This document shows positions 1 through 12,223 of a stretch of 64,000 bases of DNA, in pieces (the first letter of the stretch is position 1; each line of letters opens with the position of its first letter). Position numbers and translations under genes: made by a program. The notes under the pieces were generated by a model, which was given only the letters and a program-made list of their open reading frames with translations, had not been told where the DNA came from and did no database searches. Location of the stretch: assembly GCA_013433145.1 (NCBI GenBank), contig CM024174.1, positions 4,860,336-4,924,335 on the forward strand, in the 5' to 3' direction. Source of the stretch: Ascaris suum (Eukaryota > Nematoda > Chromadorea > Rhabditida > Ascarididae).

Positions 1-1495
1 AAGGAACTGCTCTATTTTCCTCGGATGCTGATGCAAACGGTTGGCTTGATAGGTCGCGATCGCACAGTACTTTATGACAACGATCGAACTACGGAAGAAG
101 AATGCGAAAGAGAAGAAACATGTCTGTTCAGAATCTCCTTTGAATGAATATACTAGAATACATCTACTTGTAAATGCTGAAGACAAAGTTGATTATCAGA
201 GTACTCACACTGAAACAACCTTCGACTTCGGTCTGCACAGTTGCCTCAGGCTAAAAGAAACCTGAACCACTCTCAATGTTCTAAATGCAGAAATCCCTTT
301 TCAATAATAATTTTAAATGTCGTTTCATCCAAGATAATCCACACTAGAATGGCAACGCCTTCATTATGAGGCAGCTAGCTACAATGATGCCAGTTGAGGG
401 GACTGATCCCAATTCGTTCCATTACGCCAGAACGCAGAAAACAAAAGTGAAGAAGTTCATGAGATCCCAGCTGTGAGCCACATATGTTACAGTGCAGTGC
501 CACTGCGCGTTTAGGGATATCGAACATAGGACAACCTACAATGCGTTTCCCTTTCAGGAACATTCATGGATGCATCATAATGAAGGTGGGCGGGAGGAAA
601 CAGAGGGGAGGACTGAAACGCAGTCTCCCTTTTTAGAGAATCGAAAGCCTTGAATGGGGAATAAAAAGCCAAAAAAGAGGTCTCAGTCACACTTTCCCGA
701 TCTACAAGAAACTTCCCTAAGTGTTATGACTGATAATGAGAAAATCAAAAAACATTTTCTAGCGAAAACCTACCCTGGAATTTTTGGGAAACTTTTCAAG
801 CAAGACGCTTTTCTTGAAAAAGCAAAGATTTGATGAGAAGGAGGGGAGATGGAAAGGCTAAGCGCATCGTTACAGACAAAAGCATAAGAAAACAGCAAAC
901 ACCGGTACAACAAACATAAATACCCTCATAAATAAGCTACACAGGTACACGCTCTAAAATTATTCATTTGCCTATAAATTTTTGAAGTGAAATGCGACAA
1001 GAATCAATACTGACATTTCTGCAAACGAACATATTACAAGAAGAAATGAAAGGACTAAGGGTCTAATCACTTTAACGAACTAATTCATCTCCTAAACATC
1101 TCCTAAACAAGTTAAATCAACTTTCGCATCTGCACGGCTTACATGCAGGTAGACGGCAGCAGGTTTCCAGCAAAAGACAAAATACTTCTAGAGGGCTCTA
1201 TTCCCCTTCCCCCTCCACTCTCCTTTTCGGCATATACAAAATGAATAGAGATGGAATGAAATTTATGGGTTTCCACAGGAAAATGACTGTATTCAAAGAA
1301 GATACGATGGAAAAAGAAAAAGGTCGCCATTATAACAACCTTCAATGGCTTTATTGGCTACAGCCCTCAAAAACATCCCATTTCCAATCAAACGCCACAA
1401 TTTTATCCATGCAAAGTAGATGAAAAGACCAAGCGAGCGCTTCCTTTGCTACCCCGATCGAATATCCACAGCGTACCTCTCAGTCTGGAGTCTGA
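1..1495. other. 3' flank of the cytochrome b5 reductase gene; no gene recognised
   Basis: No exon of a known family could be read on either strand. The part next to position 1496 is probably 3' UTR of the reductase gene, because a minus-strand AATAAA lies at 1350-1355. The remaining sequence is ordinary AT-rich nematode intergenic DNA with only short chance open frames. Confidence 0.5.
1350..1355 (-). terminator. Candidate polyadenylation signal AATAAA (cytochrome b5 reductase)
   Basis: The plus strand reads tttatt, which is AATAAA on the minus strand. It lies about 140 nt downstream of the TAA stop at 1496-1498, a normal 3' UTR distance for nematodes. No cDNA supports it. Confidence 0.45.
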
Positions 1496-4400
1496 TTAGA
1501 AGATGAAACGGTTTTCTGGCGGATAGGCGAGCTTGTCGAGGTTTGGTACACATGCGAAGTTGACCATTGGAGGAGGTCCACATATAAGGATCACTGTCTC
1601 TGCGTTTGGTACGGGTAGGTGCTCGTTGATCATAGTCTCGTTTATGAAACCTGCAAAGTTCGACGATGGCATTGGTGGGTGCTTAGTTTATCGAATTTCT
1701 TGTTAGCCGACATTCAATACCCAGTTTGAGGTGAGAAACACTGAGATAAGAGGAAAGCGTAGGACTAGATGGGGATAGGAAGGGGAAGGGAGGAGACATA
1801 CCGTCGCAGTCCTTGAGGTTTTTTTGATTCGATATTTTCTTTCCAAAGTGCGTTAACTAAGGTCACGCAGTCTTAAGGCATCAAAAATCTGCACCGCTGC
1901 ATGTATTTTCCCATAGACTATATCGATAATCGTGAATTCTTATGCAAATTCATTCGTTTAGTCAGGTCAGCTGCCCATTGCAAGGGCTTTCGATAACGAT
2001 AGAATGCGTTTGGATAATCCCGATAGCATATTTCGCTTTCATTTGGTTTCCATCAGCAAATGAGAATAAGATGCGATGTGTTTCACTCACCAGTCGAAAA
2101 TTTCCATCCATTAGGGGGTCGGTCTAGTGTATACCAAACATGGAAACGCTCTGCATGTTCCTCTGCCAATCTGTCCAATTCATCCCTTCAACAGAAAATA
2201 GACCAATGAGATACTTTTACTAGGAACGTTAAAATAATGCCGCCTTTGTTGCTATTAACACCAAACGTTTCCGTTGGCTGTGCTGCTAGCAACTTTTTCG
2301 CCGAACAATATGCCCTTGAAGCTCTTCATCAATTTCCATTAACTAACGAGTGGGAAAACGCGCCAGGGGTACTAATACGACACGTACTTCTCGCGTTTTC
2401 ATCAAACACATCAAAAGTTGTCATTTAGAAAAAACTATGAGAAAATCATAGATAACGTTTTTCTCAAGAAATCAATCAGATGCAAAAAAAATAATTTCTG
2501 GGCTAGAGCCAACTTGGTCGTAGAACAAATTCGATTTGCAAATTTAGTGATGCCGTTGAGCATCAACAACCCATCCAGAGTGAAACGAAATTTAACAGAA
2601 CTGACGGTAAAATGTCACATGTGGCGTCGGCTATACACTTCAGAATATACCACCTGATCTGTGAGTGGAAATTACCCGGACAGATGACCATATGCGACGT
2701 TTACAGACATACTTGCAAAAAATACAACATTGTGGCAACGTGTCCCTTGGAAGGCTTAGAAGGCGCATAAAAGGGCAGCTATAGACTTGAGTTCGAACGA
2801 AACCGAATTACTAACACGCTGGGTGACCACCTCTCACGACCTGAGGAGAAGAAATATGCATATAGTTATGCGACAATTCTTGGAAATTTCGATGCTATCA
2901 CAAGAGCGAGCGTCCTTTTTCTTAGTCTACCTTAGCATGTCTAATGCATTACCTTAGCAAGATATCATCTTGTTGTTGATTTGCGAAAAGCAGTGAAATT
3001 TTGGTCGGGTCGTCTTTTTTCTTCAGTACTGCGTTTATTATCTGCAAGCAGAATGAAAATCAGACGGATTCCATAACGCAATAAAGCATTTTGACATCTA
3101 ATAAAAAGGATTACTTGTATCGTGAAGCGAGCAGTTAGTGACACTATAATTGCGTTATCTGATAATACTTGTTTTTTATTCACTCCTCATCGCTTAATCT
3201 GCTAGCACTGATTTCCTTGCCACTTAATAATATCAACATCGTTATACGGCATTTATCAAAAGGCTTCAAAGTAAAAGTGCCAAGAAATTAGACAATATTG
3301 CTTCGATAACACCTTACTTCAATTTTAAACAGTATTACTGCTGCTACAAATAAAAGGTAAACAAGGCAAATCAGCAGTGATAGCTACGCCTAAAAGAAAC
3401 TTTATTTCTTAACCAACACTTTGTCCACCTCTCCCCTTCACCTGCGATAAGAAAGTTTGGTCAGGTGGCCGGAACAACATCGGTCATCATGTCGCTGATA
3501 GTAGTCGGTATATACTGCCACCGAAGACAACGCTTCCACAAATGAGAATAAAGCTGCTAAAGAACAGGAATTAGTGGATCTCGGAGTCGATACATTCAAT
3601 GGAACCATTCTCTGGCCAGGAAATTCAGTTCCGCCGAAGTCCTCGCACCTACGTATTCATACAGTAATGAAGCATCCACAGCGTCACTTACTCACAGGGC
3701 AGTATTAGCCGGCTCTATATGATAAGAAGGAAATTTTTCGCCTCAAAGAGGAAAATTGTAACGGTTGTGTTAATGTTATGAATATAAAAACTAGTGTATA
3801 CACCTGTAGCATGGGAGTTATGCCTGTACCACCAGCGATCATACCCACGTTTTTGAATCTTCGACGCACCGCATCCGCAGTCTTCGATGGTTTCACTGCG
3901 AAATAACCCTTGCCTTCATAAATAATGAGGCCTGATGGTCCTCGAAAATCGATCGTATCGCCTGATTCAGGGAAATAAGTTATATGCAGAACGGGATAAG
4001 AAAGAAGAATAAGTATAAAATTCGGGGGTTTTATGATAGGAAATATATAATGCCATGCAGAGAAGCCCAGTAAAATCTGCCACATTTCCTTCTGGCGACC
4101 AGGTAGACACAACCCCGCTCAACAAAGGCACCAACTTCTTTGATTAAACGCATCATTGACGTATTCATTTAAAACGACGAACAAAACGAAACAAAATTGA
4201 ATGATTTCAAGGTAAATAAGCTAAAGGTAATGAATAATGTACAACTGTTCCTCCTACTATCGATAAGTTGCACCGCATTTATAAATTTTATTCCGACGCC
4301 GATCTTTTGTACAAAGTGGGGCACTTCACGGATTAGAATGCAGATCCTCCCTCTTTTCCATCCAATAATCCCATCAACGCAGCTCACCAGTTGAAAGCCC

Positions 4401-7400
4401 AATCTCATGAGCATCTAGGCGGTTGTCTAGCCTACTGATAGTGCTATTTAGATGCAAGCATAGAACATTTATAATAAACCAAAAAAGGCTGCAAAGTATG
4501 ATACCTATTTTAAGTGAGTCCAAATGTTGTGACATTTTTCCTCCATCCGGAAATTTGGGATGCACATTTTTGAAATACACTTTGACCATCAACTCAACAA
4601 AACCGCTATCATCATCCGACGAGATTGGTGTATATGGACGAACCGTCAACTTGCCGTCAACCTACAAACCTTTCGATTCCATAATATGAATAGAAATTGT
4701 TAAGTAAAATTATAGGATGGAAACTTTCCGATGAACACGAATACCAGAAAATATGAAATAACTGAAAATTTGAGAGAAATCAATTAGCTCTCTCATTCAC
4801 AAATCATTTTATCGTGAAATAGTCACTGATATCGAAGGTAATGTCACTCGAGTCTACGATAGCAGAAAGCAATAATCTGATACCTATTTACTAATTAACT
4901 GCACAGAAACGGTTGAAAGTAAACGGGTGAAAAATTAGGCTATATATGGGGAAGCATTAAATATTGAGCACTGTGATATACGCGAGCAAAATACGAAACA
5001 TGCTTGGTTATTATTCTTAACGAAAATAATTAGCAAATACATGCGTGAAACTCGATATCGGAGAGTTTTTCACCTCTAACAGTCCCTCCTCCCATTATCA
5101 CTTCTCAATTTAAAAAAAAACCATCCATTCAAAAACACACTCGCGCTTCCTGTAAATTTGACTACTACGTAAGCCCGGCATGTTTTGCAATACGAGCACC
5201 TTTTTCGGCAGATCGGAAGTCAGTACAATCGCCGTGTTGTGTAACTTGCCAAGAGAAAAGCTCTAAAACCTTCCGGAAAGTAGAAGGTCAATGTGTGTTC
5301 TAAAGGGAACTTCAGTTTCCATCATTCGCTTTGTTTAGAGCAAATAAACAGCTATGAACTTGTAAAATAACCTTCGCACTAAGATAGATATGTTGCCCGA
5401 TGGGTAGGCCAAGCACATGCTTCTCCGAGGGCAACTTGAAACGAAACCTGCGTGTATCATGGCTCACGATCTCCTTGCTTAGCAATGGCAGTGCGTATTT
5501 CGCCTGTGGATCCAACAAAGTCACGCTTTTTTTCTGAAAAGAAAAAAAATTAACCAATAGAAAAAACATGCAACAGTTTGGCCCGGAACAATTCAAAAAT
5601 GAGAGAAATAACTGAAAAAATTTGCACCATCTGCAAAGCCTCATATGAATATTGTTTTCAAACAGTGGAGCAGCGAAAACACAGATGTCGCATGACAGAC
5701 GGTTGGTGAATAATTGCGCCGACAGAATCGACGCCGCTGGACATGAGGCGACCTATATGAATGCCGATGATGCGTTGGGATGATAACTTCAGGGCGTTAT
5801 TTCCACGATCGTGGGCGAGATTTGTAAGCAACAAGTAAGAGTGGCATCATATTTCCATCCGTCACATCATGAGCATTAGAATCACGATTCCCGTTGCACT
5901 AATATCAAAGCAATTCGCGGAATTTTTATTCTACAGCCCACATGCCATATCATGGCATGTGGCCTGTAGAATAAAAATTCCGCCATGATCTAATCGGCTA
6001 ACCACGAATGAAGTCGTCGGGCTCCGAATTCTGTCCCTCAAAGCCACATCATTTCCCTTTAAGCGATAGGCTTTCCACTGTGCTCACCGAGGCGCATATA
6101 CAGAATCGCAGGCGTGTCTACCTGTGCTCCAACTTCCATTCGCACACCATGATGGCTTAGACAATGATATCAAGGGAACAGTTCCATATGGGCAAGGAAA
6201 GGAACTACAATCCCCGTTTGATGCCTTCATTATTCGTGTGACACAATTACCCAATATGCTAAACTGCAAAAATTGTATATCGCAAGAAATTCCGTCGCTT
6301 AACTTGCCGCTTTTTTTTGCAAAAAAGGAGTTGTGCACAGCGATGGATGCCTGCTTAATCGTTGTCTTAAACCTTCCACAACACTCAGCAAAACATCCAA
6401 TAAAAAACGCCAGCTCACTTAGGCATTCGTTTCTTATTGCAGATCTTATCACTTTTTAATGCTATTTTTATCGAAAATTATCTCTCAAGTTATCAGCAAC
6501 TCGTCTTTCCCATTATGTGATAAATTTCGAAAAAAACTTGCTAAATGATCTTCAAACAATCTCCCTATTATTACGATGCAAAAACACAGCTCTGCTTAAA
6601 CTCCTTGAAGAGTTAATTTCTGAGTGCTTCAATTCAGACTTAAAGTTATAAAAATCAATAGAGACCATTTAAATACCTAAATTATTAAACTTTTAGAGTA
6701 TCAGCCGATTCCACGTTTCCACATTCTTCCCACTACTGAATTATACAATTTAATTTCTTTAAAATGAATCACTCCCTTAATATATCACCAAAAACTTCGA
6801 ATAAATTTGCCGCTGAAGTCGTCGTTACATTCCACGGAAGTATATGTTTATTAATCAGTTTACTTTTGAGCAATAAAAACCTCGATGCTTTTCACTCTAA
6901 ACGAAATATAGTCGGTTTTCTATATCATCGTAGATATCGTCTTTTTGGATGTTTTTTCGTAAAATAAAAACATCAAGCAGACATATACATAAAAGCAGCT
7001 CTAGTTAGTAGTTTCACAGTGCTTCCAGCTAAAGCCTTATAAAAGTTTATAATTTACAACAAGCGGATGAGCACTGCCTTATTTCCAGACGTTACTGTGG
7101 CCTCATAAACACCTTTAACTATAAAATCAGTTAATAGCTATATAATACAGCTGGGCTGTAGTTTCTCTTTTTACTCTGTACTTCCCATTCTGCACTATAA
7201 CTACTATAACTAGCATTTAACTGGATATTACGTGATTAGCATCTGTTTCGGTTTTACACGGTTACACCTTCGCCAATAACACTACATTTTTGCACCCATG
7301 TCGGCATCAGGAGGGTTGCACCCTGAACTTCCCGTAACCCCCCATTTAACTGAGCAGCCAATCTCCTTGTATCTGCTTTCATTCCCCACATAGTTGAAGA

Positions 7401-8798
7401 AAGAACTATTAACCGCATATTTGAACCTTTCCTACGCGGGGATAGTAGACTGGCGTTCACCTAAACATCACACACGATGACCACCCTCATCGGCTTCCAT
7501 CACAATCCACTGAGCCATTCTCGAGCGCAGTCGTCGTTGCCCGAATTAGAACTACCGTCTGCCGCACGCAAGGTTCAATCTCCTAGCCATTGAACTATCG
7601 ATGCTGTGGATTCCCGACCCGGAAACAGGGAGTTGTTCCGGCTTTTGACCAAGGAACTTTGACACTTCGACTCAAAGATCAAAATTGCAAGCTATGGAAC
7701 AATACATTTGCCGTTATTTCACGCTTGCACGCATCCACCCTTTCGCATGGTCCAGACTCCATGCATACAAAGCAAAACACACGCAGGAAGACATATCTGC
7801 CCCTACCAGGAACCGAATCATCGGTAGAGTCGAACCCCGTCCACTGCGCCATGAATGTTTCACTGAGCTGTAATTTGCCTAAAATATGAGGCGCTGCCAG
7901 AGGAAAAAAATTGATCGCGCACGAGCATGTTACATATGGCTGAATCACTCTTGTTGAGCTGAATTGAATGATAGTATGCAAGAGCACCCACCATAAATCA
8001 GAACAGATCCGCTGAAGGCAAAAAGGCCTCGGTTTCAGTCAGCTGAACAACGAAAAGTTCCAAGTTGTGAAGAAATTTCTATACACAAATTAACACCTTT
8101 CTATCAACCTAATATCGACCAAGGCTCACTTTAATTCATCATCGCGAAAAAGTTAAGGCATCCAGATGGCAATGCGATTTTACACAAGATGAGTGACTTT
8201 TTGCAGAATACCACCTAATACCATATAATTCGGAGATAAAATGCCCGCTACAGCACTGCACATATCCTCTCAATTTGAGCTCAGTGCAATGCATAACAAG
8301 GATATATCAAATTGTGCAAAAAAGCTGTAATAACCTTCGAACATCAAGGTCATAAGTTAGAAAAAATTACAAGCTATCAAACATAAACCCGTCAATTTCA
8401 ACCAAATCCATGAGCGCAGAATCGAGATACATCCCCTTTGTGAAGAGTATTGAAAATTCGGTAGAGATCGGCGCATTTCCTCATTTCACCACCTTTGGAT
8501 TTGGTTAGCCGGGGAAAGACGACGAGAGAACCCTCGCACACATGGCGGCGGGAAAATCACTTCGAAAGAAATTTCCTCAAAAGATATCGACAGCGAAAAC
8601 TTCTTTTATGCTTTAAAAAACGATCTCTTGTTATAGATGGAGTGAACATTTTTGACGGGAATGACGTACCATGGCAGATGGACAAAAGCCACAGCAGGTT
8701 CTCTTCTTCATAAGCAGGTAGACAGCAAACGACGACACGACCACAACACCTGCAGTCGCTGCTATAAGCGCAGCACTGTTCGATTCGGATGACGACAT
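1496..8798 (-). CDS. NADH-cytochrome b5 reductase, membrane-anchored, 314 aa, 7 exons
   Basis: Transfers electrons from NADH through FAD to cytochrome b5, supporting fatty-acid desaturation and sterol metabolism at the ER/outer mitochondrial membrane (family knowledge). Exons in coding order: 8670-8798, 5372-5533, 4505-4661, 3804-3961, 2953-3041, 2091-2185, 1496-1650. They total 945 nt, all phases match, and introns are GT..AG. Exon 1 encodes a short polar N-terminus and one hydrophobic anchor (about residues 9-29, followed by KKR). Visible motifs are the FAD-binding RPYTP at 105-109, GGKMSQ at 137-142, the NADH-site [10 protein letters not shown] at 191-200, and CGPPPM at 287-292. The C-terminus is RFIF, with aromatic ends usual in this family. 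Intron 1 is 3.1 kb and carries a long foldback. It lies downstream of erf-1 on the same strand; these are neighbours in C. elegans as I remember (T05H4). Exon 1 was found de novo from ATG, anchor and a GTACGT donor, and is slightly less certain than the rest. Confidence 0.95.
5917..5983. repeat. Near-perfect 31-bp inverted repeat (foldback) in intron 1 of the reductase gene
   Basis: Left arm 5917-5936 starts GCGGAATTTTTATTCTACAG and is exactly complementary to 5964-5983. Inside it, 5938-5947 (CCACATGCCA) pairs exactly with 5953-5962. One C-C mismatch (5937/5963) separates the two helices and the loop is only 5 nt (TATCA). It may be a small foldback/MITE remnant or a hairpin RNA source; the sequence does not decide. 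Confidence 0.85.
7507..7851 (-). other. Cluster of tRNA-promoter-like motifs, possible SINE remnants
   Basis: On the minus strand, TGGCTCAGTGG (7507-7517) and TGGCGCAGTGG (7841-7851) both resemble a tRNA A box. GGGTTCGACTCT (7826-7837) resembles a B box, and ggttcaatctcc on the plus strand at 7572-7583 is another B-box-like word. Spacing and folding do not give a complete tRNA. Decayed tRNA-derived short interspersed elements are the simplest reading. Confidence 0.3.
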
Positions 8799-9703
8799 CG
8801 CTGAGTGCGATAAGGAGACACCTGCAAGAAAACGTCACCTCGAAGTTTTTTATTCAAACAAAGTGTGCTGAGGATCAGCCGAGAAGAATGCCACGTTTGT
8901 GCCAATCATCTTGTATGCCTTAGTTAAGGGAGAACGTCAGCTCACTGTACAAAGAGCCGTTGCTATATAGTGTTCACCTGTATCATCAAAAATGATGGTA
9001 CTCTCCCAGTGTTGCAAGTTGTTGCAGTTGTGTTACGATCAAGGTGCCTGCCTTCTGTCGTAATTGTTGCTTCATCACTGAAATATTTCCTGCTGTTCAG
9101 GGTTTGTTGCCCCTGTGTTTCGTGAACTTCCTTTCATTTCCTAGCACTTCAACTGCCGACAACTTTTTTCTCCTTTGTTTGCCTTGTGTGATCACTAGCT
9201 GAACGACACCTGTATCGGCAACCGAGCAATTCATGTCACTGCACTTTATATAAGGATATGGTTACAGCTGATCCTGAGAGAGCTCTGAATACTATTCAAA
9301 ATATGCTAGCCGGACCCCGAAATCCCGTTTTCTCACAAAATACTGTCAGATTTATTGCAACGTTTTGCAATTGAATGCTATTGCTTGCTAATAACGCATG
9401 CGCTCCCCTCTCAGTCAGTCTGTCATGCGCGCGTGTCTGTGGCTAAATCTGCGCACACCATTACGGCTACATCATTCTGCTTGTAAAATGTCATCTGCAA
9501 AAGTATCCACATTAAACGCGTCCACCAATTCTGTAGGGGACGATAAAAAATATACTAGCATTTCAAAGTTATAAGTATTTGAAGAAGTAAAGTAATATAT
9601 GGCTGCAGCAAGTCATAACAGCTTTAAATAAAGCGGTGTTTAATTTGCGAACAGGAAATAGTTGTATGCTGATTGACGGAAGAAGTTCATATCCTTAACG
9701 CCA

Positions 9704-10003
9704 TTATAGTCGAACTAAAATCTCAATATGTGAAATATTTTCGAATTGTAAGCAAAACTGTGCTGATTTCCAGTACATAAATATAGCTGCAGTATCAGCA
9801 GCGCGGTGTTCAGACAAGCATATGTGGCCCATTATTCGTTCAATATTGCATAATTGCTTAATTAATTGCCCTCCATATTCGTTGAGGTTGCCAAGGTCAT
9901 CGATCGCGTTTATTGTGCTTTCAAAAACAGTATGGTCTTTTCGACTGGGTGCTTTATTTAGTGAATGATATGCTCTCTTCAGAACTGACAACTCAGAACC
10001 GTG
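9704..10003 (-). other. Unassigned open frame, about 99 codons, possible orphan exon
   Basis: A minus-strand frame runs from just after a TAG to a TAA at 9704-9706. Its composition looks protein-like: charged, helix-prone, few low-complexity runs, with motifs such as YHSLNKAPSRKDHTVFES and YGGQLIKQLCNIERIMGH. I recognise no family. It could be an exon of an unknown gene, a transposon fragment or chance. No flanking exon in a compatible phase was identified. Confidence 0.2.
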
Positions 10004-10009
10004 CTAAGT

Positions 10010-10077
10010 GAAGCATGATCTCATACACTTACATAAAACGACTGAAGCACGACCTCATACATCTGCACAAAATGACT
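10010..10077. repeat. Two-copy tandem repeat, 34-bp unit
   Basis: Copy 1 (10010-10043) begins gaagcatgatctcatacac and copy 2 (10044-10077) begins gaagcacgacctcatacat. They differ at a handful of positions and end in near-identical acataaaacgact / gcacaaaatgact. Intergenic; no function suggested. Confidence 0.75.
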
Positions 10078-11968
10078 CATGGCCTTGTTCATGCAGAATC
10101 ATCGCCCCTCTTTGTAGGCGTAAGTAATGTAGGTAAACGTCATTTGGTGAGTATCAGATGTTCATTCGTTGAGATTATCAAAACTGTTGCAATCTTATCA
10201 TAGCATGAACGTGCGAGGTCCGAGACAGACTTCCGGTTCTAGTAGCATATTACCTTCATATATTCAAGCAAGGCTTACTCAACACTCCACCTAATTCTTT
10301 AAGCTCCGCATCGCAATTTACTGATACAAAAAAGTTTAAAATACAACGGTTCATCATTTCCTTTTTTAGCAACACGGTAACAAAAGATCAAAGATTATCG
10401 CTGATGTTGTCCATACTCGGCGAACTTTGCGGAATGAACATTTTTATGCTTGATCAAAGTTTTCCAAGATGTAAAGAAAACAAATGGAAAGAAAAAAACG
10501 AGAGGAGAAACAAAAGAGCTGTGAGAGGAGAGTAACTTGTAAGCACAAAGGCTGTTAAAGAGGAAAGAATATAAGCCGAAAGAATGAGAAGCATGACGCA
10601 TGGCTGTGCGGATAAAAGTCGACTTATTTGGACAATCGTTCTTCTCTACTGCCCACAGGAAAAATGATGTTAAAAACAATAAGAACGTCTTCCACCAAAA
10701 AACAACGGTCCTTATATATAACAAATTTTATCCATTCCAGACAAACAAACATTTCAGAATCTATAACGTGCATTAATTTCGGTAATGAAAGATGACACGA
10801 ACAAGCGTTTGTGACATTCAAGCACATGAAACAACTCCACGTCGGTAAAGTGATGCAAAGAATAAAGAATGAGAATTCAAGCACCTTCCTATTACCCGCT
10901 CATGTAAACAAAGAAGGTGCGCCAACGCTTGAACGCCTTCAGTGATTGACGAGAGAGGAGAGAGGGGGCAACGAGGGATAGGGGAAGGCAGAGAGAGCGG
11001 CAACGGGGAAGAGCATATCGACACCGAGTGAACAGCTCGCTGCAATAAGCGTCTAAATCGGTGACGTTTTTTTCGACGTCGCCAGCCGGTTATTTCAGAA
11101 GAAGAGGTGCTCAAACTCTCAACGTGTTGATTTCATTTCAGCACAGAAACATCGCGAAGTAAAAGTCACAGGTGGCAGAAGGGAAGCATTTCTTTGATAT
11201 TATCGAGTGATAGCAGAAATTTGCGACATTCCAAACACGAAAATTACCCGCCTCCAACAATTTTCGAAAAGCAGATAAATATCTCTGAAGTCTTCACATA
11301 TTTGCTGTTGTCATCAAGCAGCATCTTCAAACAAAACCTTTTATACTATTATATAAAAAGTGTTGTTGGACCTCCAAAAGTGGGAGGGAAGGTTGAAAAA
11401 AGTTAAGACGACCATGAAAAATGGAGAAAGAAAAAACTTTTTAAGATGAGGAACAGAGATGAATGGAAGGTAGAGTGCAACTGAAGAAATGAATAAACGA
11501 GTTTATTGATCAATCAGGAACCAAGCTCGTGAAAAACTGCAAAAAAAGCTCAGTGGTGAGTGCAAGAACAGCTTTTCCATCGACTACAACAACAGGAAGA
11601 CTAAAATAAAGTACACCGTTTCACTAAGAACTGCCTCTTAAATGTCGGCCAATATCTTTCCTTATCACTCTTTCCGTTCCATTTCACGTTTCCCTCATTG
11701 TTTTTTCCTTTGTAACGAATACCTCTTTGAAATTATGCATTTCTGTCCGGTACTTTTGAATAAATATTTTCTTTTTCCTCTCAAAAATCTCCCCCAAAAT
11801 ACTAAAGATGGAAACTTTTCCAGAAATCAGAACCACGTGAAACGAATATATAACAAAAAACTGAAATTTGTTTCACCTACTGGAAGAATACTCATGCATA
11901 AAATGTTCGAATAGCGAGGTTATATCTCTGTTAGCGAACTTTCCAGATTTAGTTCAAATCCCCCACAG

Positions 11969-12223
11969 TCATCTTCTAAAACCCGGGTGGCCATCTACGA
12001 GGATTAGGTCACATCGGGCGTTGTGTATGGCTTCATGAAATATATAGCCAACATGCACTTAACTATGAACTCCATCTTCATGTGTCACCACTGCCACACA
12101 CGCAATCTTCACTGGAATCCAGCGAAGTTTACCCGAATAAGGCACTTCCCAGCCAATACCACCAGAATTTCGATGCTCACATGAGGTCACTGCTTCTACT
12201 CCATCATGTAAGTTAGACCAATC
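11969..12223 (-). pseudogene. Possible decayed coding fragment with an in-frame stop, family unknown
   Basis: One minus-strand frame of 85 codons begins DWSNLHDGVEAVTSCEH and ends LVDGHPGFRR followed by TGA. It is interrupted only by a TAA at 12059-12061. The composition is protein-like, but I cannot name the family. The adjoining plus-strand stretch 12366-12623 is also open. A degenerate repeat-element protein is plausible; chance is not excluded. Confidence 0.2.
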
